The translations under genes were made by a program, and so were the position numbers. From PCRC01 sp040384665 (GTDB lineage: Bacteria > Pseudomonadota > Gammaproteobacteria > Burkholderiales > Burkholderiaceae_C): DNA of 64,000 bases. The first letter of the stretch is position 1. Each line of letters opens with the position of its first letter. Location: assembly GCA_040384665.1 (NCBI GenBank), contig JAZKIY010000012.1, positions 1-64,000 of the forward strand, given 5' to 3'. Below the pieces are notes generated by a model that saw only the letters and a list, made by a program, of their open reading frames with translations, had not been told where the DNA came from and ran no database searches. Below, in pieces: positions 43,323-51,361 of this stretch.

Positions 43323-44486
43323 TCAGCTTTGCGACACGCGCGGCGCGTAGACGTTGGCCACCACCTCGCCGAACGGGCCCGGCAGGATGGGTGAGTTCGA
43401 TGCCTCGCGCTGGCCGTAACCCAGCTTGGGAAACACCAGCTCGGCAAACCGGTAGGCCTCTTCCAGGTGCGGGTAACCCGAGAAAATAAAGGTTTCGATG
43501 CCGATGGCCTTGTATTCCTCGATGCGCTGTGCCACGGTGTCCGGGTCGCCCACCAGCGCGGTGCCGGCGCCACCGCGCACGAGTCCCACACCGGCCCACA
43601 GGTTGGGGCTGATCTCCAGCGACTCGCGCGTGCGTGCACCGCCCTGCTTGTGCAGCGCGGCCATGCGGCGCTGGCCTTCGGAGTCCATCTTGGCAAAGGC
43701 CTGCTGGGCCACCGCCACGGTTCTGTCGTCCAGCCGGCTGATCAGGTCGTCAGCCGCAGCCCAGGCCTGCGCTTCGGTCTCGCGCACGATCACATGCAGG
43801 CGGATGCCGAACTTGACCTTGCGACCGTGTTTGGCGGCACGCTGGCGCACATCGGCAATCTTCTCGGCCACCTGGGCTGGCGGTTCGCCCCAGGTGAGGT
43901 AGGTGTCCACCTGCTCTGCGGCCAGATCGTGCGCGGCGTCGGACGAGCCACCAAACCACACCGGCGGGTGCGGGTTCTGCAGCGGTGGGTACAGCACTTT
44001 CGCGCCTTTGACGCGCAGGTGTTTGCCTTCAAAGTCCACCGACTGCACGTCATGGCTGGCGGCCAGCACCTCACGCCAGATGCGGATGAATTCGGCCGAC
44101 GCTTCGTAGCGCTCGCTGTGGCTCAGGAACTGGCCATCGCCTTCCAGTTCGGCGGTGTCGCCACCGGTCACCAGATTCACCAGCAGACGGCCACCCGACA
44201 AACGGTCAAAGGTCGCCGACATGCGGGCGGCCAGCGTGGGCGTCACCAGGCCGGGTCGCAAAGCCACCAGAAACTTGAGTTTGCGCGTCGCGCCAATCAG
44301 GCTGGCCGCTGTGACCCAAGGATCTTCACATGAGCGACCGGTGGGCAGCAGCACGCCTTCGTAGCCCAGCGTGTCCGCTGCCACCGCCACCTGCCGCATG
44401 TAATCCAGGTCCACGTGGCGCGCACCTTCGGCGGTGCCCAGGTAACGGCTGTCACCGTGGGTGGGAATGAACCAGAACATGCTCAT
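43323..44486 (-). CDS. ssuD: FMNH2-dependent alkanesulfonate monooxygenase
   Basis: A 387-residue bacterial-luciferase-family enzyme starting MFWFIPTHGDSRYLGT after two residues, with the SsuD segments GYEGVLLPTGRSCEDPWV, LVNLVTGGD and RTYLTWGEPP-like (VDTYLTWGEPPAQV). It cleaves alkanesulfonates to aldehyde and sulfite with reduced FMN supplied by SsuE, encoded 2.3 kb upstream in the same unit. Confidence 0.96.
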   Translation of the reverse strand: MSMFWFIPTHGDSRYLGTAEGARHVDLDYMRQVAVAADTLGYEGVLLPTGRSCEDPWVTAASLIGATRKLKFLVALRPGLVTPTLAARMSATFDRLSGGRLLVNLVTGGDTAELEGDGQFLSHSERYEASAEFIRIWREVLAASHDVQSVDFEGKHLRVKGAKVLYPPLQNPHPPVWFGGSSDAAHDLAAEQVDTYLTWGEPPAQVAEKIADVRQRAAKHGRKVKFGIRLHVIVRETEAQAWAAADDLISRLDDRTVAVAQQAFAKMDSEGQRRMAALHKQGGARTRESLEISPNLWAGVGLVRGGAGTALVGDPDTVAQRIEEYKAIGIETFIFSGYPHLEEAYRFAELVFPKLGYGQREASNSPILPGPFGEVVANVYAPRVSQS

Positions 44487-44521
44487 GAGAACTCCTTGGG
44501 TTGTGCTTTTTAAAGTTGAGG

Positions 44522-45532
44522 TCAGCGCACGGCCTGCGCCAAACGCTGCCCTGGCGGTTGCCAGACGATCTCGGCCACCGTGACGGGTTTGGGAATCAAC
44601 CCCAGCTTGTGAAAGGCGTCGGCCACACGTTGCTGGTCCACCGCTGTTTTGGCGTCCAGTGGGCCCACTGGCGAGGGCGGCCGGCGTTGCAGGAACAGGC
44701 TCACCACACCGGCGTCCAGCCCGCTGAAGTCGGCAATCAGCTTGATCGCCTCCTTGCGGTTGGTCTGCACCAGCCGGTCGGCACGGGTCAGCTCTTCAAA
44801 CAACACGGCCACGCTGTCGGCATGCTGGGTTGCGAATGGCCGGGACGCGAGGTAGAACGAGTTGTTGTTGCTCAGACCGCGGCCAGTGGCGAGCGCACGC
44901 GGGGCAATGGCGAGTTCGGTGGCAGCGTAAAACGGGTCCCAGATGGCCCAGGCGTCCACACTCTTGCGCTCAAACGCGGCGCGTGCATCGGCCGGAATCA
45001 GGTACACCGGCGTGATGTCGCTCCACTGCAAGCCGGCCTTTTCAATCGCACGCACCAGCAGGTAGTGCGCGCTCGACCCTTTTTGCAGCGCGACACGCTT
45101 GCCCTTCAGGTCGGCCAATGTGCGCAGCGGCGAATCCTTCAGCACCAGAATGGCCGAGCTGTCGGGCTTGGGCGGCTCGGCCCCCACATAGACCAGGTCT
45201 TTGCCTGCCGCCTGCGCAAACACCGGCGGCGAGTCGCCGGTCAGGCCGAACTCCAGGCTGCCCACGGCCAGCGCTTCCAGCAGCTGCGGCCCGGCCGGAA
45301 ACTCGACCCACTGCACTTTGGTGCCCGCCAGCCGTTGCTCCAACCAGCCAGATTGTTTGACGATCACCAGGTTGGCGGCCGATTTCTGGTAACCGATGCG
45401 CAGCAGCTCGAGTGGCTTCTTCTCAGCAATGGCCTGCGCACGTGCGCCCTGCTGGGCCAGACCCCAGGACAACGCAGTGAGCCCCAGCAACTTCAGCAGG
45501 CGCCGGCGAATCAGATGAACAGACTCGTTCAT
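44522..45532 (-). CDS. ssuA: Sulfonate-binding periplasmic protein (second copy)
   Basis: A 336-residue binding protein. ATG 45532 begins a leader with RRRLLKLLGLTALSWGLA, cleaved near ARA-QA. Segments LLRIGYQKSAANLVIVKQSG, VQWVEFPAGPQLLEALAVGS and FGLTGDSPPVFAQAAG are SsuA-type. It differs from the neighbouring ssuA at many positions, so the pair probably widens the substrate range rather than being a recent duplication. Confidence 0.93.
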   Translation of the reverse strand: MNESVHLIRRRLLKLLGLTALSWGLAQQGARAQAIAEKKPLELLRIGYQKSAANLVIVKQSGWLEQRLAGTKVQWVEFPAGPQLLEALAVGSLEFGLTGDSPPVFAQAAGKDLVYVGAEPPKPDSSAILVLKDSPLRTLADLKGKRVALQKGSSAHYLLVRAIEKAGLQWSDITPVYLIPADARAAFERKSVDAWAIWDPFYAATELAIAPRALATGRGLSNNNSFYLASRPFATQHADSVAVLFEELTRADRLVQTNRKEAIKLIADFSGLDAGVVSLFLQRRPPSPVGPLDAKTAVDQQRVADAFHKLGLIPKPVTVAEIVWQPPGQRLAQAVR

Positions 45533-45545
45533 GGTCGATCCCCTG

Positions 45546-46628
45546 TCAGCGGGCAGCGGCTGTGCTGACCGGCTTGGCAGGCAAGGCATCGGCCACCTTG
45601 ATCGCCTGCGGAATCAGCTTCAGCTCGTGGAACACATCGGCTACTTTTTGCTGCTCGGCAGCCACCTTGGCCGATACAGGGGTCACGTTCAGCGGGTAAC
45701 GGCTCAGGCTCAGCTTGACCACCTCCACGTCCAGGCCTTGCAGTGGCGCAATGAGTTTCGCGGCTTCGTCCAGGTTGGCGCTGAGCCAGCGGCCGCGTTC
45801 CACCGCGTCGTCAAACAAAGCGGCAATGACCTGTGGGTTCTTCTCGATGAAACCCCGTTCGGCGAGGTAGAACTGGTGGTTGTTGACCAGGCCAGTTCCG
45901 TCGACCAGCAGCCGTGCGCCGATTTGCTTTTCTGCGGCGGCAAGGAACGGGTCCCAGATCACCCAGGCGTCCACGGCGCCACGTTCAAAGGCGGCGCGGG
46001 CGTCGGCCGGGGCCAGGAAAACCGGCTGCACATCGCTGTACTTCAGGCCGTTTTTCTCTAACGCCTTGACCAGCAGGTAGTGCACGTTGGAACCCTTGTT
46101 CAGTGCAATCTTCTTGCCCTTGAGGTCGGCCACGGTACGGATGGCGGAGTCTTTGGGCACCACCACCGCTTCGGCCTTGGGGGCGGCGGGGTCGTTGCCC
46201 ACATAGACGAACTTGGCACCAGCGGCCTGCGCAAAAATCGGTGGCGCTTCACCCACATAGCCAACGTCAATGGAGCCAACGTTCAGGCCTTCCAACAGTT
46301 GCGGGCCGGCGGGGAATTCCACCCACTTCACCCCAAAGCCCAGCGGGGCAAGTTTCTTCTCCAGCGTGCCCTGGGACTTCTGCAGTGCCAGCAAACTGGC
46401 CGCCTTTTGGTACCCGATGCGCAGCTCACCCTTGGTTTGGGCCTTGGCCACCGGCAGCAGCAAAAAGCTGATGACCAGCGCGATGGCAACCAGGACCACG
46501 CTGGCAATGCCGGCGTTTCGCAAGGCGTGCCACCAGGGTGCGGCATCTGCGCCATCAACGTGGTCCGAATGCAGGACACCCGGATGGGCATGGGTGTGCG
46601 GGTCGTGCGCGTGGTGAACATGTGTCAT
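45546..46628 (-). CDS. ssuA: Sulfonate-binding protein with His-rich cytoplasmic head and membrane anchor
   Basis: A 360-residue SsuA-type protein whose first 23 residues are His-rich (MTHVHHAHDPHTHAH), followed by a hydrophobic helix (IASVVLVAIALVISFLLLPVA) and then the binding core (LRIGYQKAASLLALQKSQG; VKWVEFPAGPQLLEGLNVGS). The leader looks like an uncleaved N-in anchor or an extended signal. The His cluster could bind metals. It is separated from ssuE by a 107-base gap with a hairpin, and from the second ssuA by 13 bases. Confidence 0.88.
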   Translation of the reverse strand: MTHVHHAHDPHTHAHPGVLHSDHVDGADAAPWWHALRNAGIASVVLVAIALVISFLLLPVAKAQTKGELRIGYQKAASLLALQKSQGTLEKKLAPLGFGVKWVEFPAGPQLLEGLNVGSIDVGYVGEAPPIFAQAAGAKFVYVGNDPAAPKAEAVVVPKDSAIRTVADLKGKKIALNKGSNVHYLLVKALEKNGLKYSDVQPVFLAPADARAAFERGAVDAWVIWDPFLAAAEKQIGARLLVDGTGLVNNHQFYLAERGFIEKNPQVIAALFDDAVERGRWLSANLDEAAKLIAPLQGLDVEVVKLSLSRYPLNVTPVSAKVAAEQQKVADVFHELKLIPQAIKVADALPAKPVSTAAAR

Positions 46629-46710
46629 GAAGGCTCCTGTCTGGTGTGCGGACGTGGCAAAGCCAACCGCCGGCACAGCGGTGATGAAAAAGTAAAGGGG
46701 CTTGGAACAA

Positions 46711-46730
46711 CCGGGCGAGCAAACGCCCGG
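46711..46730. terminator. GC-rich hairpin between ssuE and ssuA
   Basis: CCGGGCG-agcaaa-CGCCCGG, 5 bases after the ssuE stop on the minus strand. No clear T-tract; it may partly attenuate the operon or stabilise the upstream mRNA. Confidence 0.5.
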
Positions 46731-46735
46731 CGCTT

Positions 46736-47320
46736 TCAAACGCTACATCGCACGCGCGAAAACGGCACGGGCTCAAAACCGGTGGTGGCCTGCTGGCGGA
46801 AACTCTCGGTGCACAACGTCGCCACCGCCCCCTCCAGCCGCAGTTGCATGTCGGGCGTCAGGTGGTAGGTCCCATCCGGCCCTTGGGCAAACTGCGAATC
46901 GGTGATGTAGACACCAGGCAAGATGTGCCGCGCCGCCAGCGACTGCAACACCGGCCGCAACGCGTAGTCCAGCGCCAGCATGTGGTGCGGACTGCCTCCG
47001 GTAGCCAGCGGCAACACCACCTTGCCCGCCAGCGCCGACTGCGGCAGCAGGTCCAGAAAAACCTTCAGCACGCCGCTGTAGGCCGCCTTGTACACCGGCG
47101 TCGCCACCACCACCGCAGTCGCCGCCGCCACGGCATCAATGGCCAACTGGATGCTGCGGTGGCTGGTGTCGGCCAGCAACAACGCCTTGGGCGACAGGTC
47201 ACGGATCGGCAGCCGGTCCACCGGGCGGCGGGCCGCGGTCAGCAGGTCCTGCACCGCATCCAGCAACCCGGCCGAGCGGGACCGCTCAGACGGACTGCCA
47301 GCAATCAACAAAACAGACAT
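46736..47320 (-). CDS. ssuE: NADPH-dependent FMN reductase
   Basis: A 194-residue flavodoxin-fold reductase with the phosphate-binding loop GSPSERSRSAGLLD at the N-terminus and TPVYKAAYSGVLKVFLDLLP, typical of SsuE. It provides FMNH2 for SsuD. It lies between sbp and the ssuA genes. Confidence 0.93.
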   Translation of the reverse strand: MSVLLIAGSPSERSRSAGLLDAVQDLLTAARRPVDRLPIRDLSPKALLLADTSHRSIQLAIDAVAAATAVVVATPVYKAAYSGVLKVFLDLLPQSALAGKVVLPLATGGSPHHMLALDYALRPVLQSLAARHILPGVYITDSQFAQGPDGTYHLTPDMQLRLEGAVATLCTESFRQQATTGFEPVPFSRVRCSV

Positions 47321-47364
47321 GGGGGCTTTTCTCGGTCAGACCAGCAACGGCTTTGCAGGACCGG

Positions 47365-48375
47365 TCACTTCTTGGTGTAAATCTGGTCGAAAGTGCCGCC
47401 ATCGGCAAAATGCACCTTGGCCGCGGTGTCCCAACCGCCAAAAGCCTCATCAATCTTGAACAGGTTGATTTTTGGCAACTGCTTGGCGTACTTGGCCTGC
47501 GCCTTGGCGGAGGTGGGACGGTAGAAATGCTTGCCAATGATGTCCTGCGCTTCCTCGGTGTACAGGAATTTCAGGTACTCCTCGGCCACCGCACGGGTGC
47601 CCTTTTTGTCCACGTTCTTGTCCACCACCGTCACCGCCGGCTCCGCGAGAATGCTCAAAGACGGGTAGACGAAGTCCACCTTGCTGCCGAACTCTTTCTC
47701 CAGCAGGTAGGCCTCGTTTTCCCAGGCGATCAGCACGTCACCCTGGTTGCGCTGCGAGAACGAAATGGTCGAGCCGCGCGCACCGGTGTCCAAAACAGGC
47801 ACATTGGCGTACAGCTTGGCAACAAACTCCTGGGCCTTGGCATCCGTGCCCAGCTTGCGTTTGGCAAACTCCCACGCGGCCAGGTAGTTCCAGCGTGCAC
47901 CGCCCGAAGTTTTGGGGTTGGGGGTGATGACTTTGACGTCCGGACGGATCAGGTCATCCCAGTCCTTGATGTTCTTGGGGTTGCCAGCACGTGTGACCAA
48001 CACGATGGTGGAGGTGTAGGGCGAGCTGTTGAGCGGCAGGCGCTTTTGCCAGTCTTTCGGGATCCAGCCTCCATTCGCATGCAAGGCGTCGGTGTCACCC
48101 GCCAAAGCCAGGGTCGCCACATCGGCGTCCAGCCCGTCAATGATGGAGCGGGCCTGTTTGCCGGAACCACCGTGCGACTGCTTGATGGTCACGTCCTGGC
48201 CGGTTTTGGCTTTCCAGTGCTTGGCGAAAGCTGCGTTGTAGTCTACGTACAGCTCACGCGTCGGGTCGTACGACACATTCAGCAGGGTGACGGGTTGCTG
48301 CGCCTGCACCCAGGGCGCCAATGCCACGGCAGCGGCGGCGATCGAAAGCTTGATAATGTGGCGACGAGAAGACAT
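47365..48375 (-). CDS. sbp: Periplasmic sulfate-binding protein
   Basis: A 336-residue protein with a signal peptide (cleavage near VQA-QQ). The sulfate-pocket segments KQSHGGSGKQARSIIDGLDADVATLALAGD and NPKTSGGARWNYLAAW are those of Sbp/CysP. No cysTWA genes lie in the window. First gene of the minus-strand sulfur operon. Confidence 0.94.
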   Translation of the reverse strand: MSSRRHIIKLSIAAAAVALAPWVQAQQPVTLLNVSYDPTRELYVDYNAAFAKHWKAKTGQDVTIKQSHGGSGKQARSIIDGLDADVATLALAGDTDALHANGGWIPKDWQKRLPLNSSPYTSTIVLVTRAGNPKNIKDWDDLIRPDVKVITPNPKTSGGARWNYLAAWEFAKRKLGTDAKAQEFVAKLYANVPVLDTGARGSTISFSQRNQGDVLIAWENEAYLLEKEFGSKVDFVYPSLSILAEPAVTVVDKNVDKKGTRAVAEEYLKFLYTEEAQDIIGKHFYRPTSAKAQAKYAKQLPKINLFKIDEAFGGWDTAAKVHFADGGTFDQIYTKK

Positions 48376-48452
48376 GCGGGTTTCCTTGGGGTTTCAGTGA
48401 TGGCCCCGATTCTGGGAGCATGTCTTCAAAACTGGAACAACGAAGATTTCAG

Positions 48453-48471
48453 TTCTTTATATCTAAATCAT
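48453..48471. promoter_or_regulatory. Candidate CysB-type operator upstream of sbp
   Basis: TTCTTTATATCTAAATCAT, 78 bases upstream of sbp, shares TTCTTTATA-x-C and an AT-rich second half with the site at 50478 in front of the sulfite reductase operon. Both operons are expected CysB targets. The 121-base divergent spacer to yggX contains nothing else recognised. Confidence 0.5.
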
Positions 48472-48496
48472 CCTAAGAAACACGAAGAGGCACGAG

Positions 48497-48769
48497 ATGG
48501 CGCGCATGGTGAACTGCATCAAACTGGGCAAAGAAGCCGAAGGACTGGATTTCCCACCCTACCCCGGCGAACTCGGCAAGCGCATCTGGGAAGGCGTGAG
48601 CAAGGAGGCCTGGGCCGCCTGGCTCAAGCACCAGACCATGTTGGTCAATGAAAACCGCCTGAACCTGGCCGACCAGCGTGCCCGCCAGTACCTGGCCCGC
48701 CAGATGGAAAACCACTTCTTTGGCACCGGTGCCGACACGGTCCAAGGCTACGTGCCGCCCAGCGCCTGA
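48497..48769 (+). CDS. yggX: Fe(II)-trafficking protein YggX
   Basis: A 90-residue protein with the family sequence VNCIKLGKEAEGLDFPPYPG, including the conserved Cys. It helps protect iron-sulfur clusters from oxidation. It begins 122 bases from the divergent sbp gene. Confidence 0.95.
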   Translation: MARMVNCIKLGKEAEGLDFPPYPGELGKRIWEGVSKEAWAAWLKHQTMLVNENRLNLADQRARQYLARQMENHFFGTGADTVQGYVPPSA

Positions 48770-48783
48770 GAAAAGAGACACCG

Positions 48784-50448
48784 ATGTTGCCGGCCGACTG
48801 GCAGGGTCAAGCCCTGCACGTGGTGGCCGACACCGGTTTTGGCCAGGGCCTGAGGTTTCTGCGCTTCTGGCGCAGCTGGCGCGACGATCCGGCCCGGTGC
48901 GACCGCCTGCACTGCGCCGCCACCACCCCGCAAGCCCCCAGCCGCACCGACCTGCTGGCGTGCGCTGGTGCACACCCGGGCCTCACCGAGCTGGCGGTTG
49001 AACTCGCCAACCACTGGCCAGAGCCGGCATCGCCCGGTTTCCATGTGCTGCCACTGGACGGTGGCCGCGTCACACTGACGCTCTGTGTCGGTGAATTGCT
49101 GCCCGTGTTGCGGTCGTGGCGCTTTCTGGCAGACACGGTGTGGCTGGCCAACGGCAGCGGCACACCCGATGTGTTGCGCGCGCTGGCCCGGCTGTCGCAC
49201 CAGCAGACGCGCATGGCCTGTGATGTGGCACCCGATGGTTTGCCAGAAGCCCTGCTAGGCGCCGGCTTCAGCACCACATCCACCACTGGACACACCCCAC
49301 TCACTGCCCGCTATGCCCCGCGCTGGCCTGCACCAGAGGCACCGTCGCGCACACCAGGCCATGCCACCGTGCTTGGCGCCGGCCTGGCTGGCGCGGCCCT
49401 GTGCCGGGCGCTGGGACGGCGCGGCTGGGCGTTGACATTGCTGGACCAAGGCAGCGGCCCGGCCCAGGGCGCATCCAGCCTGCCAGTGGGCCTGCTGGCA
49501 GCACACCAGACAGCCAAACCCACCGCCATGTCGCGGCTGACCGAAATCGGTGCTCGCGGGATGAAACGCGAATTGGTCCGGCTGCTGCCCAACCGCCAGG
49601 CCTGGCAAGCTGGCCTGATGCGGATGGATGGCACCCAACCGCCCGAATGGCTGCCCGACGCGGCGCAGGTCACGCCCGCCGCGCTGGTACAGGGCTGGCT
49701 TGAGGAAGCCCACAGCACTGGCCAACTGACCACCGCCTGGCACAGCCCGGTGACTGACCTGCAACGCCACCCAAACCACTGGGCCTTGACCGACGGTGCA
49801 GGACGCACCACCCGCGAAGCCAGCGTGTTGGTTCTGGCCAGCGCGTGGGGCAGCCAGGCCCTGCTGGCGCCCTGGGGGGGCAACGCGCTGGCCTTGTCGC
49901 CGGTGCGGGGGCAACTCAGCCTCGGGCTGGCGTCCGATCTGCCGGGTGTTGCTCAACACGCCATCAACGGTGCCGGGGTGTTTGTGCCACGCTGCCATTG
50001 GCAGGGACAAGACCATTGGGCGGTGGGCGCCACCTACGAACGCGGCCAGAGTGCAGTCCAGGTGAGTGAGGCCAACCACCAAGTCAACCTGACCGCGCTG
50101 CAGCGCTGGTTGCCCGCATTGGCCAACCAATTGAGGCCAGCCTTTCAGGCAGGCCAGATGCGCGGCTGGGCACAAATCCGCTGCGCCACGGGCGACCGGC
50201 TGCCCATTGCCGGGGCGCTGCCCGATGTCGAGGCCCTGCAAGTCCACCAACCGGTACACCAGCTGCAACGTCTTGGCGGTTTACACGCCCTCACCGGCCT
50301 GGGCTCACGCGGTCTGACACTGTCGCTGCTGTGCGCCGAAGTGCTGGCCGCCCGGCTCGCGCACGAACCTTTGCCGGTACCGGCCGAGCTGGCCGACGCG
50401 TTGGACCCGGCCCGTTTTGCCCTTCGCCAGCGCCGCCGTGCGGGCTGA
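48784..50448 (+). CDS. mnmC: MnmC-like tRNA modification protein with a degenerate methyltransferase half
   Basis: A 554-residue protein. The C-terminal part (about 195-540) is the FAD oxidoreductase of MnmC: ATVLGAGLAGAALCRALGRRGW, ASSLPVGLLAAHQTA, RGQLSL and the closing segment GLHALTGLGSRGLTLSLLCAEVLAA; it removes the carboxymethyl group from cmnm5(s2)U34 of tRNA. The N-terminal part keeps the SAM loop (DTGFGQGL, 16-23) but the catalytic FLDGFxPxxNP region is missing, and about 50 N-terminal residues of typical MnmC are absent. I expect only the oxidoreductase step to work. ATG 48784 follows yggX by 14 bases. Confidence 0.85.
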   Translation: MLPADWQGQALHVVADTGFGQGLRFLRFWRSWRDDPARCDRLHCAATTPQAPSRTDLLACAGAHPGLTELAVELANHWPEPASPGFHVLPLDGGRVTLTLCVGELLPVLRSWRFLADTVWLANGSGTPDVLRALARLSHQQTRMACDVAPDGLPEALLGAGFSTTSTTGHTPLTARYAPRWPAPEAPSRTPGHATVLGAGLAGAALCRALGRRGWALTLLDQGSGPAQGASSLPVGLLAAHQTAKPTAMSRLTEIGARGMKRELVRLLPNRQAWQAGLMRMDGTQPPEWLPDAAQVTPAALVQGWLEEAHSTGQLTTAWHSPVTDLQRHPNHWALTDGAGRTTREASVLVLASAWGSQALLAPWGGNALALSPVRGQLSLGLASDLPGVAQHAINGAGVFVPRCHWQGQDHWAVGATYERGQSAVQVSEANHQVNLTALQRWLPALANQLRPAFQAGQMRGWAQIRCATGDRLPIAGALPDVEALQVHQPVHQLQRLGGLHALTGLGSRGLTLSLLCAEVLAARLAHEPLPVPAELADALDPARFALRQRRRAG

Positions 50449-50477
50449 AATGCTGGGGCGGGAGGCACACGGACAAA

Positions 50478-50496
50478 TTCTTTATAACCATATGCA
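50478..50496. promoter_or_regulatory. Candidate CysB-type operator upstream of the cys operon
   Basis: TTCTTTATAACCATATGCA, 62 bases before the tauE start, matches the site at 48453. A TATATA at about 50527 could be the -10 element. This is the only AT-rich stretch of the 110-base spacer. Confidence 0.5.
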
Positions 50497-50558
50497 CATA
50501 CCAGTCGAAGAAAAATGTCGTTTGTTTATATAGGGCCAACCCTTAGAGTCCATGCTCC

Positions 50559-51350
50559 ATGCATGAATTCGCCTTTGTCATTGCCGGTTTCGCGGTTGGC
50601 TTCATCGTCGGTTTGACGGGGGTCGGTGGCGGCTCGCTGATGACGCCCGTCCTGATCTTTTTCTTCGGCATCAAACCGCACCTGGCGATTGGCACCGACC
50701 TGCTGTTTGCCGCTTTCACCAAGCTTGGCGGTACCGTCAACTATGCGCGCCAGAAAATGGTGCCCTGGCGGGTGGTGGGCCAGCTCTGCATGGGCAGCAT
50801 TCCGGCCGCGCTGGTCACGCTGTACATCCTCAACAGCTATGGCCCGGCCGACGCCGCGGTGCAGCGGGTGATGACCACCAGCCTGGGCGTGGCGTTGCTG
50901 CTCACGGCGGCCGCCATGTTCTACAAAGCCGCGCGCGGCCGCAAGGTGCTGCAAGCTGCGCCTTTGGCCGAGGGCATCGACCCGACCCGCGCCCGCCACT
51001 GGAGCCTGCCCATTCTGTTTGGCGCCGTCATTGGCACGCTGGTCACGCTCACCTCGGTGGGCGCTGGGGCGATTGGTGTGACCGTGCTGCTGATCCTGTT
51101 CCCGCTGCTGCCGCTGCCGCGCATCGTGGCGGCCGACATCGCCTACGCCGTGCCGCTCACGCTGGTGGCCGGCTTGGGCCACGCCTCGCTGGGCTCGGTG
51201 GATTGGGAGCTGCTGCTCAAGCTGCTGGCCGGCTCGCTGCCCGGCATCTGGCTGGGCTCGCGCCTGATGTCGCGCACGCCGGAGCGGCTGGTGCGCTCTA
51301 TCCTGTCTGTACTGCTGGCCTATGCCGGCAGCAAACTCGTAATGATCTGA
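50559..51350 (+). CDS. TauE/SafE family sulfite/anion exporter
   Basis: A 263-residue membrane protein with about eight helices and the TSUP repeat: GLTGVGGGSLMTPVLIFFFGIKPHLAIGTD in the first half and TLVTLTSVGAGAIGVTVLLILFP in the second. Members move sulfite, sulfoacetate or similar anions. As first gene of the sulfite reductase operon it probably limits sulfite build-up or brings sulfur in. Confidence 0.92.
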   Translation: MHEFAFVIAGFAVGFIVGLTGVGGGSLMTPVLIFFFGIKPHLAIGTDLLFAAFTKLGGTVNYARQKMVPWRVVGQLCMGSIPAALVTLYILNSYGPADAAVQRVMTTSLGVALLLTAAAMFYKAARGRKVLQAAPLAEGIDPTRARHWSLPILFGAVIGTLVTLTSVGAGAIGVTVLLILFPLLPLPRIVAADIAYAVPLTLVAGLGHASLGSVDWELLLKLLAGSLPGIWLGSRLMSRTPERLVRSILSVLLAYAGSKLVMI

Positions 51351-51361
51351 ACTGACCCACC

